From NCBI RefSeq assembly GCF_947492645.1, contig NZ_CANLMZ010000001.1:62001-126000 (forward strand): a stretch of 64,000 bases of DNA. Direction: 5' to 3'. Numbering within the stretch: position 1 is the first letter of the stretch; each line of letters begins with the position of its first letter. Below the pieces are notes generated by a model. The model made no database searches and was not told where the DNA came from. It saw only the letters and a list, made by a program, of their open reading frames with translations. This stretch comes from an uncultured Pontibacter sp. (GTDB lineage Bacteria; Bacteroidota; Bacteroidia; Cytophagales; Hymenobacteraceae). A program made the translations under genes and the position numbers. This document shows, piece after piece, positions 18,594-26,315 of this stretch.

Positions 18594-19778
18594 TTAGAAG
18601 CTAAACACGATTAATTTCAGCACAACTGCCAGCGGAATTACTTCTGTGGCGCAAAGGTATGAAAATAAATGCAAATTTAGTACAGTAGCTTTCTTATTTA
18701 CAGCCGCAAATACCCTGAGTACAGTTAGCAGTAACAGCAAAGACACCAGTATATTAGATACAAGCAATATAATTTCTGGTATAAATGCATTCATAGAAAG
18801 ATACAATAGCATCACGAATGGCAGAAAAACACCAAGAAAAAGCAGGGTCTTGATAAACTCTCTGTACTGCAGCACAACCACTTCTTCAAGGCCAAAAATA
18901 AATGCCATAAACTTCAGGAAAAGATACTTCATCAACACGAACAAGAATATCCCTAAAGTATAAATGCCCACTTTGGTGGTTATGTTAGCCTCGGAAACCG
19001 GAAGCAGGCGGTTAAACAGGCGTATGTGCTGCACGTTGGTATGTATGGCTGCAATAAGCAACGCCATCGATAACGAGAAGGCAAGTATAAACAGGATGCT
19101 CGACCACGAACTGATTGGCTTGGCAAGCATGCCTTCATCAAGTTTGCTATTGCGTCCGCTACTCCTGATATCGAACAAAGACTGAAACTCTGCCGGGTAA
19201 TTAATTCTTAGCCAGCCGTACATAAGCCCGATCAGGAGCAGAATGATTATAAAAGCATTTTGATTAACATACTCTCGTATTCTTAAAGGCAAAGGCCGCC
19301 GGACTGATTCGTTTTCCTGCCCAACACTTTGCACGTCGTTATAAAACCCTTTTACATTAGGTTGCTGTGCTGGATGCCAGACTGTAAGCAGCATTTTTCC
19401 ATCTACAGGCTTTATGGCAGCCGTGTGCTCTGAAATGTTTAACCTGTAAGCAGCCGAAGAATCTGCTTTAAAAATTAACTGGTTGTTTAAGAAAACGCAT
19501 AGATTTTGCTGGGCTACAAAGCCTATCCGGAAGGGCTGCGACGGCACAACCGTAACCCATTGGTGCAGCGCATGCTTTTCTGAATGCACAGCCGCCACGT
19601 ATGGCACCAACTCCTGTGCGTCGGCATCATACACCAGCCACTCTGCTGTAAGGGCATTGTTCTGCTCCAAAGGCAGCACCTGTGCATCTGCTTTCGGTAA
19701 AAAGAAGAGCGTAGCAACAAATAAAAGTATAAGGTACAGGCAGCCTGCTTCAGGCCTTGGAAACACTCTCAGCACCAC
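18594..19778 (-). CDS. DUF4271 membrane protein
   Basis: A 394-aa membrane protein of the Bacteroidota family DUF4271. After an N-terminal signal-like helix (about residues 12-32, ending ADAQ) comes a periplasmic domain of about 150 residues, then six or so membrane helices from residue 175 on; the family core is the last 200 residues (IYTLGIFLFVLMKYLFLKF). Its function is unknown. It overlaps the end of the upstream WecA-like gene by 29 bp and is followed 55 bp later by hemD, a neighbourhood I know for this family, so translational coupling is likely. Confidence 0.85.
   Translation of the reverse strand: MVLRVFPRPEAGCLYLILLFVATLFFLPKADAQVLPLEQNNALTAEWLVYDADAQELVPYVAAVHSEKHALHQWVTVVPSQPFRIGFVAQQNLCVFLNNQLIFKADSSAAYRLNISEHTAAIKPVDGKMLLTVWHPAQQPNVKGFYNDVQSVGQENESVRRPLPLRIREYVNQNAFIIILLLIGLMYGWLRINYPAEFQSLFDIRSSGRNSKLDEGMLAKPISSWSSILFILAFSLSMALLIAAIHTNVQHIRLFNRLLPVSEANITTKVGIYTLGIFLFVLMKYLFLKFMAFIFGLEEVVVLQYREFIKTLLFLGVFLPFVMLLYLSMNAFIPEIILLVSNILVSLLLLLTVLRVFAAVNKKATVLNLHLFSYLCATEVIPLAVVLKLIVFSF
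18652..18659 (-). promoter_or_regulatory. Candidate internal -7 box upstream of hemD
   Basis: The minus strand reads TACCTTTG, an exact TAnnTTTG, inside the 3' end of the DUF4271 gene and 114 nt before the hemD start. No TTTG is found at the -33 spacing, so this may be a chance match. Confidence 0.25.
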
Positions 19779-20799
19779 GTGATTTATAAATTCCTAAAAC
19801 TATACTTAACAGCGCCGAGAATGCCAGCAATACCAGAAAAACATTCAGGCTACCCCAATGCCCGAAAAGCACTACAAATAAGATAACTATAATATTGATT
19901 GCAGCAAGCGTAAGTACTGTGCCCACCTGCGAGAAACCCATACTTAAAAAGTGGTGGTGGATGTGGTTCTTATCTGGCACAAAAGGAGAGATTCCTTTTA
20001 AGATACGGGTTATAAAAACTCGGATTGTATCAAAAAGTGGCACGAACAAAATACCTAGCGCTACGGAAGGGGCCGCTGGCACTACACGCATCTCAATAAA
20101 CTGTATAGCCAGCACAGAAAGTATAAACCCGCAAAGCAAAGAGCCTGTATCACCCATAAAGATAGTTGCTTTATGGAAGTTGTACCGCAAAAAGCCCAAT
20201 ATACCTCCTACAAGGCAAAATGCAACTGCAGCATAATTACCGTAGGCCTCGCCACCATATAAGTAGAAGTAAACGCCAAAGGTGCTCGCAGCTATTACAA
20301 CAAGCGTTCCGGCCAAGCCATCTAAACCGTCTATCAGATTGATTGCATTGGTTATGCCGATCACAACAATAAAGGTAAAGGCATAACTGGTCCCTATTTC
20401 TAGTTCTCCTACGCCAAATATTCCCTGAAAACTTGTCACCCTTATATCGGCCATAAATATCACAATGCCTGTTGCCAATATCTGCACCGCAAATTTCTTT
20501 AAGGCAGATATGTTGATCAGGTCATCTTTAAGGCCTATAAAGAACAGCATGATGCAACCAGCCAACAACTGCTGCACGCCATTGTTAAGGTCGGCAAAGA
20601 TTGTGAGTGCCGACATAAAGCCAGCAAACATAGCCCCACCGCCTAGCCTTGGTGTTAGCTCGGCATGCACGGTGCGCCCATTAGGCCGGTCAAGTATGTT
20701 TTTTAAGTGCGCTACCCTAATAATGGAGGGCACAGCAAATATGGCAATTAAAAACGCCCAGCTGGATGCAAGTATAAGGGGTAAAAGTCTCTGATCCAT
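19750..20799 (-). CDS. Undecaprenyl-phosphate sugar-1-phosphate transferase (WecA/TagO/MraY family)
   Basis: A polytopic inner-membrane enzyme (349 aa, about ten helices) that moves a sugar-1-phosphate, usually GlcNAc-1-P, from UDP-sugar to undecaprenyl phosphate, starting a surface polysaccharide. Family motifs in order: LKDDLINIS (Mg2+-binding aspartates), NLIDGLDGLAG, FMGDTGSL and the cytoplasmic DKNHIHHHFL loop, the last typical of WecA/TagO rather than of MraY. The gene ends inside the start of DUF4271 (29-bp overlap). The substrate cannot be told from sequence alone, and no glycan cluster surrounds it. Confidence 0.88.
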   Translation of the reverse strand: MDQRLLPLILASSWAFLIAIFAVPSIIRVAHLKNILDRPNGRTVHAELTPRLGGGAMFAGFMSALTIFADLNNGVQQLLAGCIMLFFIGLKDDLINISALKKFAVQILATGIVIFMADIRVTSFQGIFGVGELEIGTSYAFTFIVVIGITNAINLIDGLDGLAGTLVVIAASTFGVYFYLYGGEAYGNYAAVAFCLVGGILGFLRYNFHKATIFMGDTGSLLCGFILSVLAIQFIEMRVVPAAPSVALGILFVPLFDTIRVFITRILKGISPFVPDKNHIHHHFLSMGFSQVGTVLTLAAINIIVILFVVLFGHWGSLNVFLVLLAFSALLSIVLGIYKSRGAESVSKA

Positions 20800-20911
20800 A
20801 TGATTTGGGACAGGCTAATGCAGCACTTTAAATTAAACTAATTAACATTACACCCTAAAAGGGTGCTTAGGTAGCCGAGCAATGTGGCAGTATATACGTT
20901 AGCGCCCTTGC

Positions 20912-21316
20912 TTAAGAATGCAGCACACCCTGTAGCTGAAGCAAGGCTATATCAATAAGGTTTTCTTCTTTAACTGAGTCAGGCACGAAGACAAACTTCT
21001 TGTCATAGATTTGCCTCTGCACATAGTAGCTAACCCAGTACTCGTTATTTATATGAAATATAGCCGGATCGATAGGCTCTATTTGCACCGAGCTTTTAGG
21101 CTCTACCCGCTCAAACATATGACGAAGTACGGATGTTTTTACTTCGTTGCCATCTATTACGCCGTAGCCCTTAGAAGTTATAAGTACATTTTCCAGCGGA
21201 AACGGGTTGTTATTAAGCAGGTAAACATCCCACGTGGCCTCGCCCAAATCGTTTGTTTTAGTAGCAATAGCTACAGCTATTCCTTCTACTGCTCCAAAGT
21301 CAATATCTTTTTTCAT
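20912..21316 (-). CDS. Conserved hypothetical protein next to lipB
   Basis: A 134-aa soluble protein without signal peptide or membrane helix (starts MKKDIDFGAVEGIAVAI). I do not recognise its family. The sequence looks beta-rich and conserved-type (TWDVYLLNNNPFPLENVLI, NNEYWVSYYVQRQIYDKKF). The start overlaps the last four bases of lipB (ATGA type), so it is translationally coupled to lipoyl transfer in this organism. Similar short genes occur beside lipB in Cytophagales, by my recollection; no function can be assigned. Confidence 0.75.
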   Translation of the reverse strand: MKKDIDFGAVEGIAVAIATKTNDLGEATWDVYLLNNNPFPLENVLITSKGYGVIDGNEVKTSVLRHMFERVEPKSSVQIEPIDPAIFHINNEYWVSYYVQRQIYDKKFVFVPDSVKEENLIDIALLQLQGVLHS

Positions 21317-22032
21317 TTACGCTCTGTAATCTCCGCCTCAAATAAAGTGGCTATATGTTTTTTAAGTTTTTCCTCTACTTCTGCCATGTCCAGCTCATAA
21401 CCAAGTTCGCGGGCCAGAGAAGTTACTTTTTTGTCAGAAATGCCACAAGGAACGATATTGTTAAAATAATCAAGATCTGTGTTTATGTTGAAGGCAAACC
21501 CGTGCATGGTAACCCAACGGCTGCATTTAACGCCCATCGCACAGATTTTGCGTGGGTTTACCTGTGCCTCATGGTCAAGCCATACCCCTGTAAGCCCTGC
21601 AATGCGGCCGGCATCGATGCTGTAATCGGCCAGGGTAAGTATAACTGCCTCCTCTAGCAGGCGCAGGTACTTGTGTATATCCGTAAAAAAGTTCTCCAGG
21701 TCTACTATCGGGTACCCTACAATCTGGCCGGGGCCATGGTAAGTAATATCGCCGCCACGGTTTATTTTGTAATAGGTGGCGCCTTTGGCCTTCAGGCCTG
21801 CTTCATTTAGAAGCAAATGCTCTTCGTGACCGCTTTTACCCAATGTGTATACATGCGGGTGCGAGCAAAAAAGCAGGTAGTTTGGTGTTTTAACCTGCTC
21901 CTCAGGGTCCGCTTTCCTGTTCTGCACTTTCAGTTCGAGCACACTCGTAAACAACTTATCCTGATAATCCCAGGCCTCTTTGTAGTCAATTAGCCCCAGG
22001 TGCTCAAACTGTATTTCTTTATTTTGTAACAC
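21313..22032 (-). CDS. lipB: Lipoyl(octanoyl) transferase
   Basis: LipB moves octanoyl groups from octanoyl-ACP to lipoyl domains of 2-oxoacid dehydrogenases and GcvH, the first step of lipoate synthesis (239 aa). The signature NRGGDITYHGPGQIVGYPI is intact, and the catalytic pair is visible as Cys196 in IVPCGI and the lysine in SDKKVTSL five residues on. The substrate-site segment MGVKCSRWVTMHGFAFN is also present. A stretch VQNRKADPEEQVKTPN near residue 40 is a normal family insert. It heads the minus-strand run that continues with the hypothetical gene at 20912. Confidence 0.96.
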   Translation of the reverse strand: MLQNKEIQFEHLGLIDYKEAWDYQDKLFTSVLELKVQNRKADPEEQVKTPNYLLFCSHPHVYTLGKSGHEEHLLLNEAGLKAKGATYYKINRGGDITYHGPGQIVGYPIVDLENFFTDIHKYLRLLEEAVILTLADYSIDAGRIAGLTGVWLDHEAQVNPRKICAMGVKCSRWVTMHGFAFNINTDLDYFNNIVPCGISDKKVTSLARELGYELDMAEVEEKLKKHIATLFEAEITERK

Positions 22033-22128
22033 AAGCGTATACGTTAAAGTTATAGCGGCATTTATCTCTTAAGCATACATTGATGGCCGCAAAGGCAGCA
22101 GCTTCATTTAACCTTAACGGAACTATTA

Positions 22129-22147
22129 AGTATAAATTTTATACTTT
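22129..22147. repeat. Perfect palindrome of two heptamers in the lipB-yraN divergent region
   Basis: AAGTATAAA-T-TTTATACTT: two inverted copies of the window-wide heptamer AAGTATA with a 1-nt centre, in the 223-bp divergent region between lipB and yraN. It could be an operator or simply a dense cluster of the heptamer. Confidence 0.6.
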
Positions 22148-22255
22148 AAGTGGCTTAAAGCAGCTGCAGCTATATGTTTAAAACATAGACTTTTACTCAT
22201 ATACCAGTATTGGTAGTGAATTGAATCTAAGTTCGGTGCAAATTACAAGATTTAG

Positions 22256-22618
22256 ATGGCATCTCAAACAAACGCTCATATAAGAACCGGCCAAAACGGC
22301 GAGCAAACAGCAGCAGCTTATTTAATCGAGCTTGGATACACCATACTTCAAAGGAACTACAGGCACAAAAGAGCGGAGATAGACATTATAGCACAACAGG
22401 ATGACGTGCTCGTTTTTGTAGAAGTTAAAACCAGAACTTCCGCCACGTTTGGTTATCCTGAGATGGCAGTAAGCACCAAAAAAGAAGTGCAGTTACTTGC
22501 TGCAGCAGAGGAATACATTTATCAGACTGGTTGGGAAAAGGAGATACGATTTGACATCATAGCGATTACTTTAAGTCCGCAACTCGAAGTGCACCACATC
22601 ATGGATGCCTTTCATTAA
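22256..22618 (+). CDS. yraN: YraN family protein (UPF0102)
   Basis: A 120-aa member of the UPF0102/YraN family with a restriction-endonuclease-like fold. Typical pattern: GQNGEQTAAAYLIELGY, then the nuclease-like core RHKRAEIDIIAQ and FVEVKTRTSATFG (E-D-EVK arrangement). The biochemical role is unknown; a Holliday-junction resolvase-like fold is the basis for a suspected DNA function. It is divergent from lipB, and its last four bases overlap the 3' end of the convergent gene at 22615. Confidence 0.92.
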   Translation: MASQTNAHIRTGQNGEQTAAAYLIELGYTILQRNYRHKRAEIDIIAQQDDVLVFVEVKTRTSATFGYPEMAVSTKKEVQLLAAAEEYIYQTGWEKEIRFDIIAITLSPQLEVHHIMDAFH

Positions 22619-23529
22619 CGCTGCGCCTGAGAGCGTTTGTCAAACTTATCTTTCTCGTAAACAAGTGTGCCGTGGCGGTCATACTCCTTTATCAAGTATG
22701 GCTCAAAGGGTTTGTCATAAGCTGTTTCAGGATATTGAAACTCGTAATGGCGGCGGCCTCTAAAATCGTAATGCTTTATCCAAACACCCACTTTTTTGCC
22801 TTTTTCATACTTGCCGGTCCACTCAACTTCTCCGTTATCATAAAAACGGTAGTAGGTACCCTGCACCTCGCCATACTCGTACGGCATTACTTCTTTTATC
22901 TTCTTGCCACCGTCGTAGTATGTTACCAGGGCATCGCGCTGAAATCCTTTATCAAAGTGCTGCTTGTTTGTCAGGATGCCTTCTTCGCCTCTTCTGTAGT
23001 TTTCCCAACGCAAATGCTTGGTGCCAATGTAGTAATATCCTTCCTCCACGGTATCATCGCCTATCTTTTTCATGTAAGGCCCGTGCAACACTTTGTATCG
23101 GTTATGGTCTACCTCGTCGGCGCTGGTGCGGTAAATAACTTTCTTTTTGGAGTCGAAATAATATTTTAACGGAGCATACGGGTTAGGCTCTTTGTGCACA
23201 GGCAGGTAACTAAAAGTTTCAATCTCTTCCCGGGAGCCACTTCCTCTTTTCACAAAGCCACGGCTAACTTTTTCGCCCATAAAGTAGCGCTTGCTGCGTT
23301 TCTTTTTGCGCTTCTTCTCTTTTTCTTCGGCTTTATCGCTCAGCAGGCTGGCATCCAGAACGGGAGCAGCAGTATCAGCAGCGGCTATGGCATTGGTTTT
23401 AGAGCTCTCTTTTAAGCGAGCCTGGTTTAAATGGTAATCGCTGTTCCATTTAGGTTGCCCACAACCGCCCAATGTTAAAAAACAAGCGCCTACAGCTAAC
23501 AAAAAAACTAAGCGTACCGAATGCCTCAT
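22615..23529 (-). CDS. Lipoprotein with MORN-like repeats
   Basis: A 304-aa lipoprotein (signal to Cys22, lipobox LGGC) likely facing the periplasm or the surface. A very basic segment at about residues 70-82 (EKEKKRKKKRSKRYF) precedes repeats of the type GxxxGxYYRFYDNGEVEWTGKYEKGKKVG, the YwqK/MORN-like pattern. Such repeats are common in Bacteroidota lipoproteins annotated as YwqK-family, without a proven toxin-antitoxin role. The 3' end overlaps yraN tail-to-tail by 4 bp. Function unknown. Confidence 0.82.
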   Translation of the reverse strand: MRHSVRLVFLLAVGACFLTLGGCGQPKWNSDYHLNQARLKESSKTNAIAAADTAAPVLDASLLSDKAEEKEKKRKKKRSKRYFMGEKVSRGFVKRGSGSREEIETFSYLPVHKEPNPYAPLKYYFDSKKKVIYRTSADEVDHNRYKVLHGPYMKKIGDDTVEEGYYYIGTKHLRWENYRRGEEGILTNKQHFDKGFQRDALVTYYDGGKKIKEVMPYEYGEVQGTYYRFYDNGEVEWTGKYEKGKKVGVWIKHYDFRGRRHYEFQYPETAYDKPFEPYLIKEYDRHGTLVYEKDKFDKRSQAQR

Positions 23530-23715
23530 ACTTAGTGCGAACGAGTAAATGGGTGAGTAGATGACAACAAATTAATTTAACGCCAACCCAGGAGTAAACC
23601 TGTTTATGCCTGAAAGTATAACGTAAAGATGAACATATTTTATATAGCAACCATAGTAATTGCACCTATAACTGTGTAGGGCTGCTGATAGTTTCACGCA
23701 GCAGCGCAGCCAAAT

Positions 23716-23746
23716 AAAAAAGGCAGCGCCCTGCGGGCACCGCCTT
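23716..23746 (-). terminator. Intrinsic terminator of htpG
   Basis: On the minus strand AAGGCGGTGCCC-GCA-GGGCGCTGCCTT forms a 12-bp stem with two G-U wobbles, followed by TTTTTATTT. The same positions would be A-C mismatches on the plus strand, so the element is specific for htpG, whose stop is at 23773. Confidence 0.85.
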
Positions 23747-23772
23747 AATATGGTAGGTATATATTTAATTCT

Positions 23773-25599
23773 CTATTCTTTGTCGATCAGCTCGAAGCTG
23801 CGCTTTACAAACGCCGTAAGCGAAGCTCCGGACAGCATGTTCTGCGACAGCAAAGCCAAGTCGAATGCCTGGCGCGCAATGCGCGGCCTGTTCTCTTCTT
23901 TGGCATTTAAAACACGCTGGTTCAGGCTGTGGTTAGCGTTAATAGTTACATTGTATGTGTCTGGCATATCACCCATAAACATCATACCGCCACCGCCTGT
24001 TTTGCTCATGTCTTTCATGCGGCGCATAAATTCTGGCATCGTAATTACTACCGGCGCATCGTCCGGCGACATAGGCGCAACCTCTACTACCATATTCTTA
24101 TTATCTATAGCAGTTTCGTAGATGCCTTTCAAGTCTTCCTTCTCCTTGTCGTTCAGTACGCTTTCCTTAGCATCGTCACGCTCAATCAGCTTATCTATCG
24201 TTTCAGAATCAACACGCTTAAGCGTAGTCTTCTCCAGCTTCTGCTCCATCATACCGATAAAGTGGCTGTCAATCATCGTGTCCAGCTTCAGCACATCGTA
24301 ACCACGGTTTTGAGCTGCCTCCACAAATGCATGTTGCTTGTCGGCATCAGTAGTGTAAAGCAGCACCAACTGGTCGTTCTTGTCTGTTTGGTTAGCTTGC
24401 GTCAGGGCTTTATACTCTTCTATAGTAGTATACTTACCGTCCACGTTCTGCAGCAACACAAAGTCCTTGGCTTTTTCATAGAACTTGTCGTCGCTTAGCA
24501 TGCCATACTTCACAAACACATTAATGTCGTCCCAGTTTTTCTCAAACGTTTCACGGTCTTTCTTGAAGATGTCATTCAGCTTATCCGCTACCTTTTTGGT
24601 GATGTAGGTATTGATCTTCTTCACACTAGAATCAGCCTGCAGGAACGAACGGCTTACGTTCAGCGGAATATCCGGCGAGTCGATTACACCGTGCAGCAGC
24701 ATCAGGAACTCAGGCACTACGTCTTTCACCTCGTCGGTGATAAACACCTGCCGTGAGTATAGCTGTATTTTGTTGCGCTGCAGCTCAAAATCGTTCTTGA
24801 TCTTAGGGAAGTATAAAATACCTGTCAGGTTAAACGGATAATCTACGTTTAGATGGATCCAGAAAAGAGGCGCCTCCGAGAACGGGTAAAGTTCTTTGTA
24901 GAAGTTTTTGTAGTCTTCGTCTGTTAGTTCAGATGGCTGCTTTGTCCAGATTGGGTTTGGGTTGTTGATCACATTGCCCTCGAACTCTACCGCAACCGGC
25001 AGGAACTTACAGTATTTCTCAAGTATAGTACGGATACGTGCCGTCTCTAAAAATTCTTCAGAGTCCTGGGCTACGTGTAGTATAATGTCGCTACCACGGC
25101 TTTCTTTTTCTGCTGCTGTGATAACAAACTCTGTGCTGCCGTCGCAATCCCAACGCGCCGCCTCTGTGCCCTCCTGGTATGATTTCGTTATGATTTCTAC
25201 ACGCTCGGCCACCATAAAGGCAGAGTAGAAGCCCAAACCAAACTGCCCGATGATCTGATTTTTATCGCCACCGGTTTCTTTATAGCGCTCCACAAACTCC
25301 GATGCACCCGAAAATGCTATCTGGTTTATATACTTCTTGATCTCCTCGGCTGTCATACCGATACCATTGTCAGAAATGGTAATGGTTTTGGCATCCTTGT
25401 TTACAGACACCACTACTTTCAACTCGCCCAGGTCGCCTTTATACTCTCCGATAGAGGCCAGGCGCTTCATTTTTTGCGTGGCGTCTACGGCATTACTTAC
25501 CAGCTCGCGCAGGAAAATCTCGTGATCAGAGTATAAAAACTTCTTAATGATCGGGAAAATATTCTCGGTGTGGATCGAAATACTACCTCTTTCTTCCAT
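23773..25599 (-). CDS. htpG: Molecular chaperone HtpG (Hsp90)
   Basis: Cytosolic Hsp90 chaperone (608 aa; family about 610-630). The N-terminal GHKL ATPase domain shows LRELVSNAVDATQK, DNGIGMTAEEI and GQFGLGFYSAFMVAE; the middle domain has FPKIKNDFELQRNKIQLYSRQVFI and NVSRSFLQ, including the catalytic-loop arginine. The C-terminal dimerisation domain follows. The gene is alone, with its own terminator at 23716-23746. A TGACA-GGT-TGTCA dyad at 25690-25702 lies about 90 nt upstream, but no CIRCE element is visible, so heat control is not shown by sequence. Confidence 0.97.
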   Translation of the reverse strand: MEERGSISIHTENIFPIIKKFLYSDHEIFLRELVSNAVDATQKMKRLASIGEYKGDLGELKVVVSVNKDAKTITISDNGIGMTAEEIKKYINQIAFSGASEFVERYKETGGDKNQIIGQFGLGFYSAFMVAERVEIITKSYQEGTEAARWDCDGSTEFVITAAEKESRGSDIILHVAQDSEEFLETARIRTILEKYCKFLPVAVEFEGNVINNPNPIWTKQPSELTDEDYKNFYKELYPFSEAPLFWIHLNVDYPFNLTGILYFPKIKNDFELQRNKIQLYSRQVFITDEVKDVVPEFLMLLHGVIDSPDIPLNVSRSFLQADSSVKKINTYITKKVADKLNDIFKKDRETFEKNWDDINVFVKYGMLSDDKFYEKAKDFVLLQNVDGKYTTIEEYKALTQANQTDKNDQLVLLYTTDADKQHAFVEAAQNRGYDVLKLDTMIDSHFIGMMEQKLEKTTLKRVDSETIDKLIERDDAKESVLNDKEKEDLKGIYETAIDNKNMVVEVAPMSPDDAPVVITMPEFMRRMKDMSKTGGGGMMFMGDMPDTYNVTINANHSLNQRVLNAKEENRPRIARQAFDLALLSQNMLSGASLTAFVKRSFELIDKE

Positions 25600-25740
25600 A
25601 TTTATACTTTAAGGTTATGAATCTGCTTTTATATAGTTTACAAGGTGGCTTTCAAAACCTGTTCCATAGTTTTACAGCTGCTAATTCTGTGACAGGTTGT
25701 CATAATTTTTTCATGTCTGCTGCGGCAACATGCCGTAAAG

Positions 25741-25765
25741 GTCAATTTTTATGATTATAATTGAC
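25741..25765. promoter_or_regulatory. AT-rich dyad upstream of the His-rich gene (possible metalloregulator site)
   Basis: GTCAATT (25741-25747) and AATTGAC (25759-25765) form a perfect 7-bp inverted repeat with an 11-nt AT-rich spacer, about 100 nt before the start of the His-rich protein gene. Size and AT-richness suit a Fur/Zur-type operator, but it is not a recognised consensus. Confidence 0.4.
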
Positions 25766-25865
25766 ACATCGGTTTAAACCTAGCGCCACATCCTGACTCT
25801 AAGGAAGACCGTAAACGAATTGATTTGGAATTTAAACTGCCTTTGATTTAGTTGTATACTATAGG

Positions 25866-26189
25866 GTGAACCACTATCTGAGACATATCGCTGTGTTGCT
25901 GCTCCTGCTCTTTGGAAGAGTAATGGTGCCAGACGCGCTGTTGCTGGAACTGCACGGACACACGCATACGATACATCCGGAACACACCGACACACACAAA
26001 GCGCAGGTTGGCCAAAAGCACTCGCATTGCCCGGTAGAGGACCTCTTTGGTGCGCCTTACCAACCGGCGGCAAATCTTGTTGCATTCAAACCTGTTGTTC
26101 ATACAGCTACTTACATGGTGCATTACAGCAGCAACTGGCATGGCACCACCTTACACAATGCCTCACTTCGGGGGCCACCTCTAGCTTAG
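25866..26189 (+). CDS. Small His-rich secreted protein upstream of a TonB receptor
   Basis: A 107-aa protein starting at GTG (25866) with a hydrophobic signal helix (RHIAVLLLLLFG). The mature part has 14 histidines overall, many in the cluster LHGHTHTIHPEHTDTH and in GQKHSHCPVEDLF, and a single cysteine. I do not know a named family, but the His clusters suggest metal binding in the periplasm or export by the cell. It precedes a ZnuD-like TonB-dependent receptor by 126 bp, so a role in zinc (or copper/nickel) capture is inferred from context. The alternative of a chance ORF is unlikely given signal peptide and composition. Confidence 0.7.
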   Translation: MNHYLRHIAVLLLLLFGRVMVPDALLLELHGHTHTIHPEHTDTHKAQVGQKHSHCPVEDLFGAPYQPAANLVAFKPVVHTATYMVHYSSNWHGTTLHNASLRGPPLA

Positions 26190-26213
26190 TTTTTAGCGCC
26201 ACCATGTTATAGT

Positions 26214-26235
26214 ACCTGCTTTTGATGAAGCAGGT
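26214..26235 (+). other. Hairpin between His-rich gene and TonB receptor gene
   Basis: ACCTGCTT / AAGCAGGT, an 8-bp stem with a 6-nt loop, followed by GGCTTTATAC. The distal arm plus flank (AGGTGGC, 26232-26238) is also complementary to GCCACCT at 26174-26180 near the 3' end of the His-rich CDS, so two mutually exclusive structures are possible. This would fit attenuation, but no strong T-run is present. Confidence 0.4.
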
Positions 26236-26315
26236 GGCTTTATACATGTATTACCTTAAACCTAACGTTCCGGTCTGGGATATGCTATTGGCATAGCACT
26301 AGTCTTAAAAGAGCG

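Noticed and set aside
20851..20865. CACCCT-AAA-AGGGTG hairpin upstream of the WecA-like gene
   Set aside because: Only 6 bp with no T-run on either strand; too weak to call a terminator, so I do not divide the lipB-hemD run there.
25690..25702. TGACA-GGT-TGTCA as a heat-shock (CIRCE) element of htpG
   Set aside because: CIRCE is a 9-9-9 dyad of different sequence (TTAGCACTC arms); this short dyad does not match, so no HrcA control is claimed.
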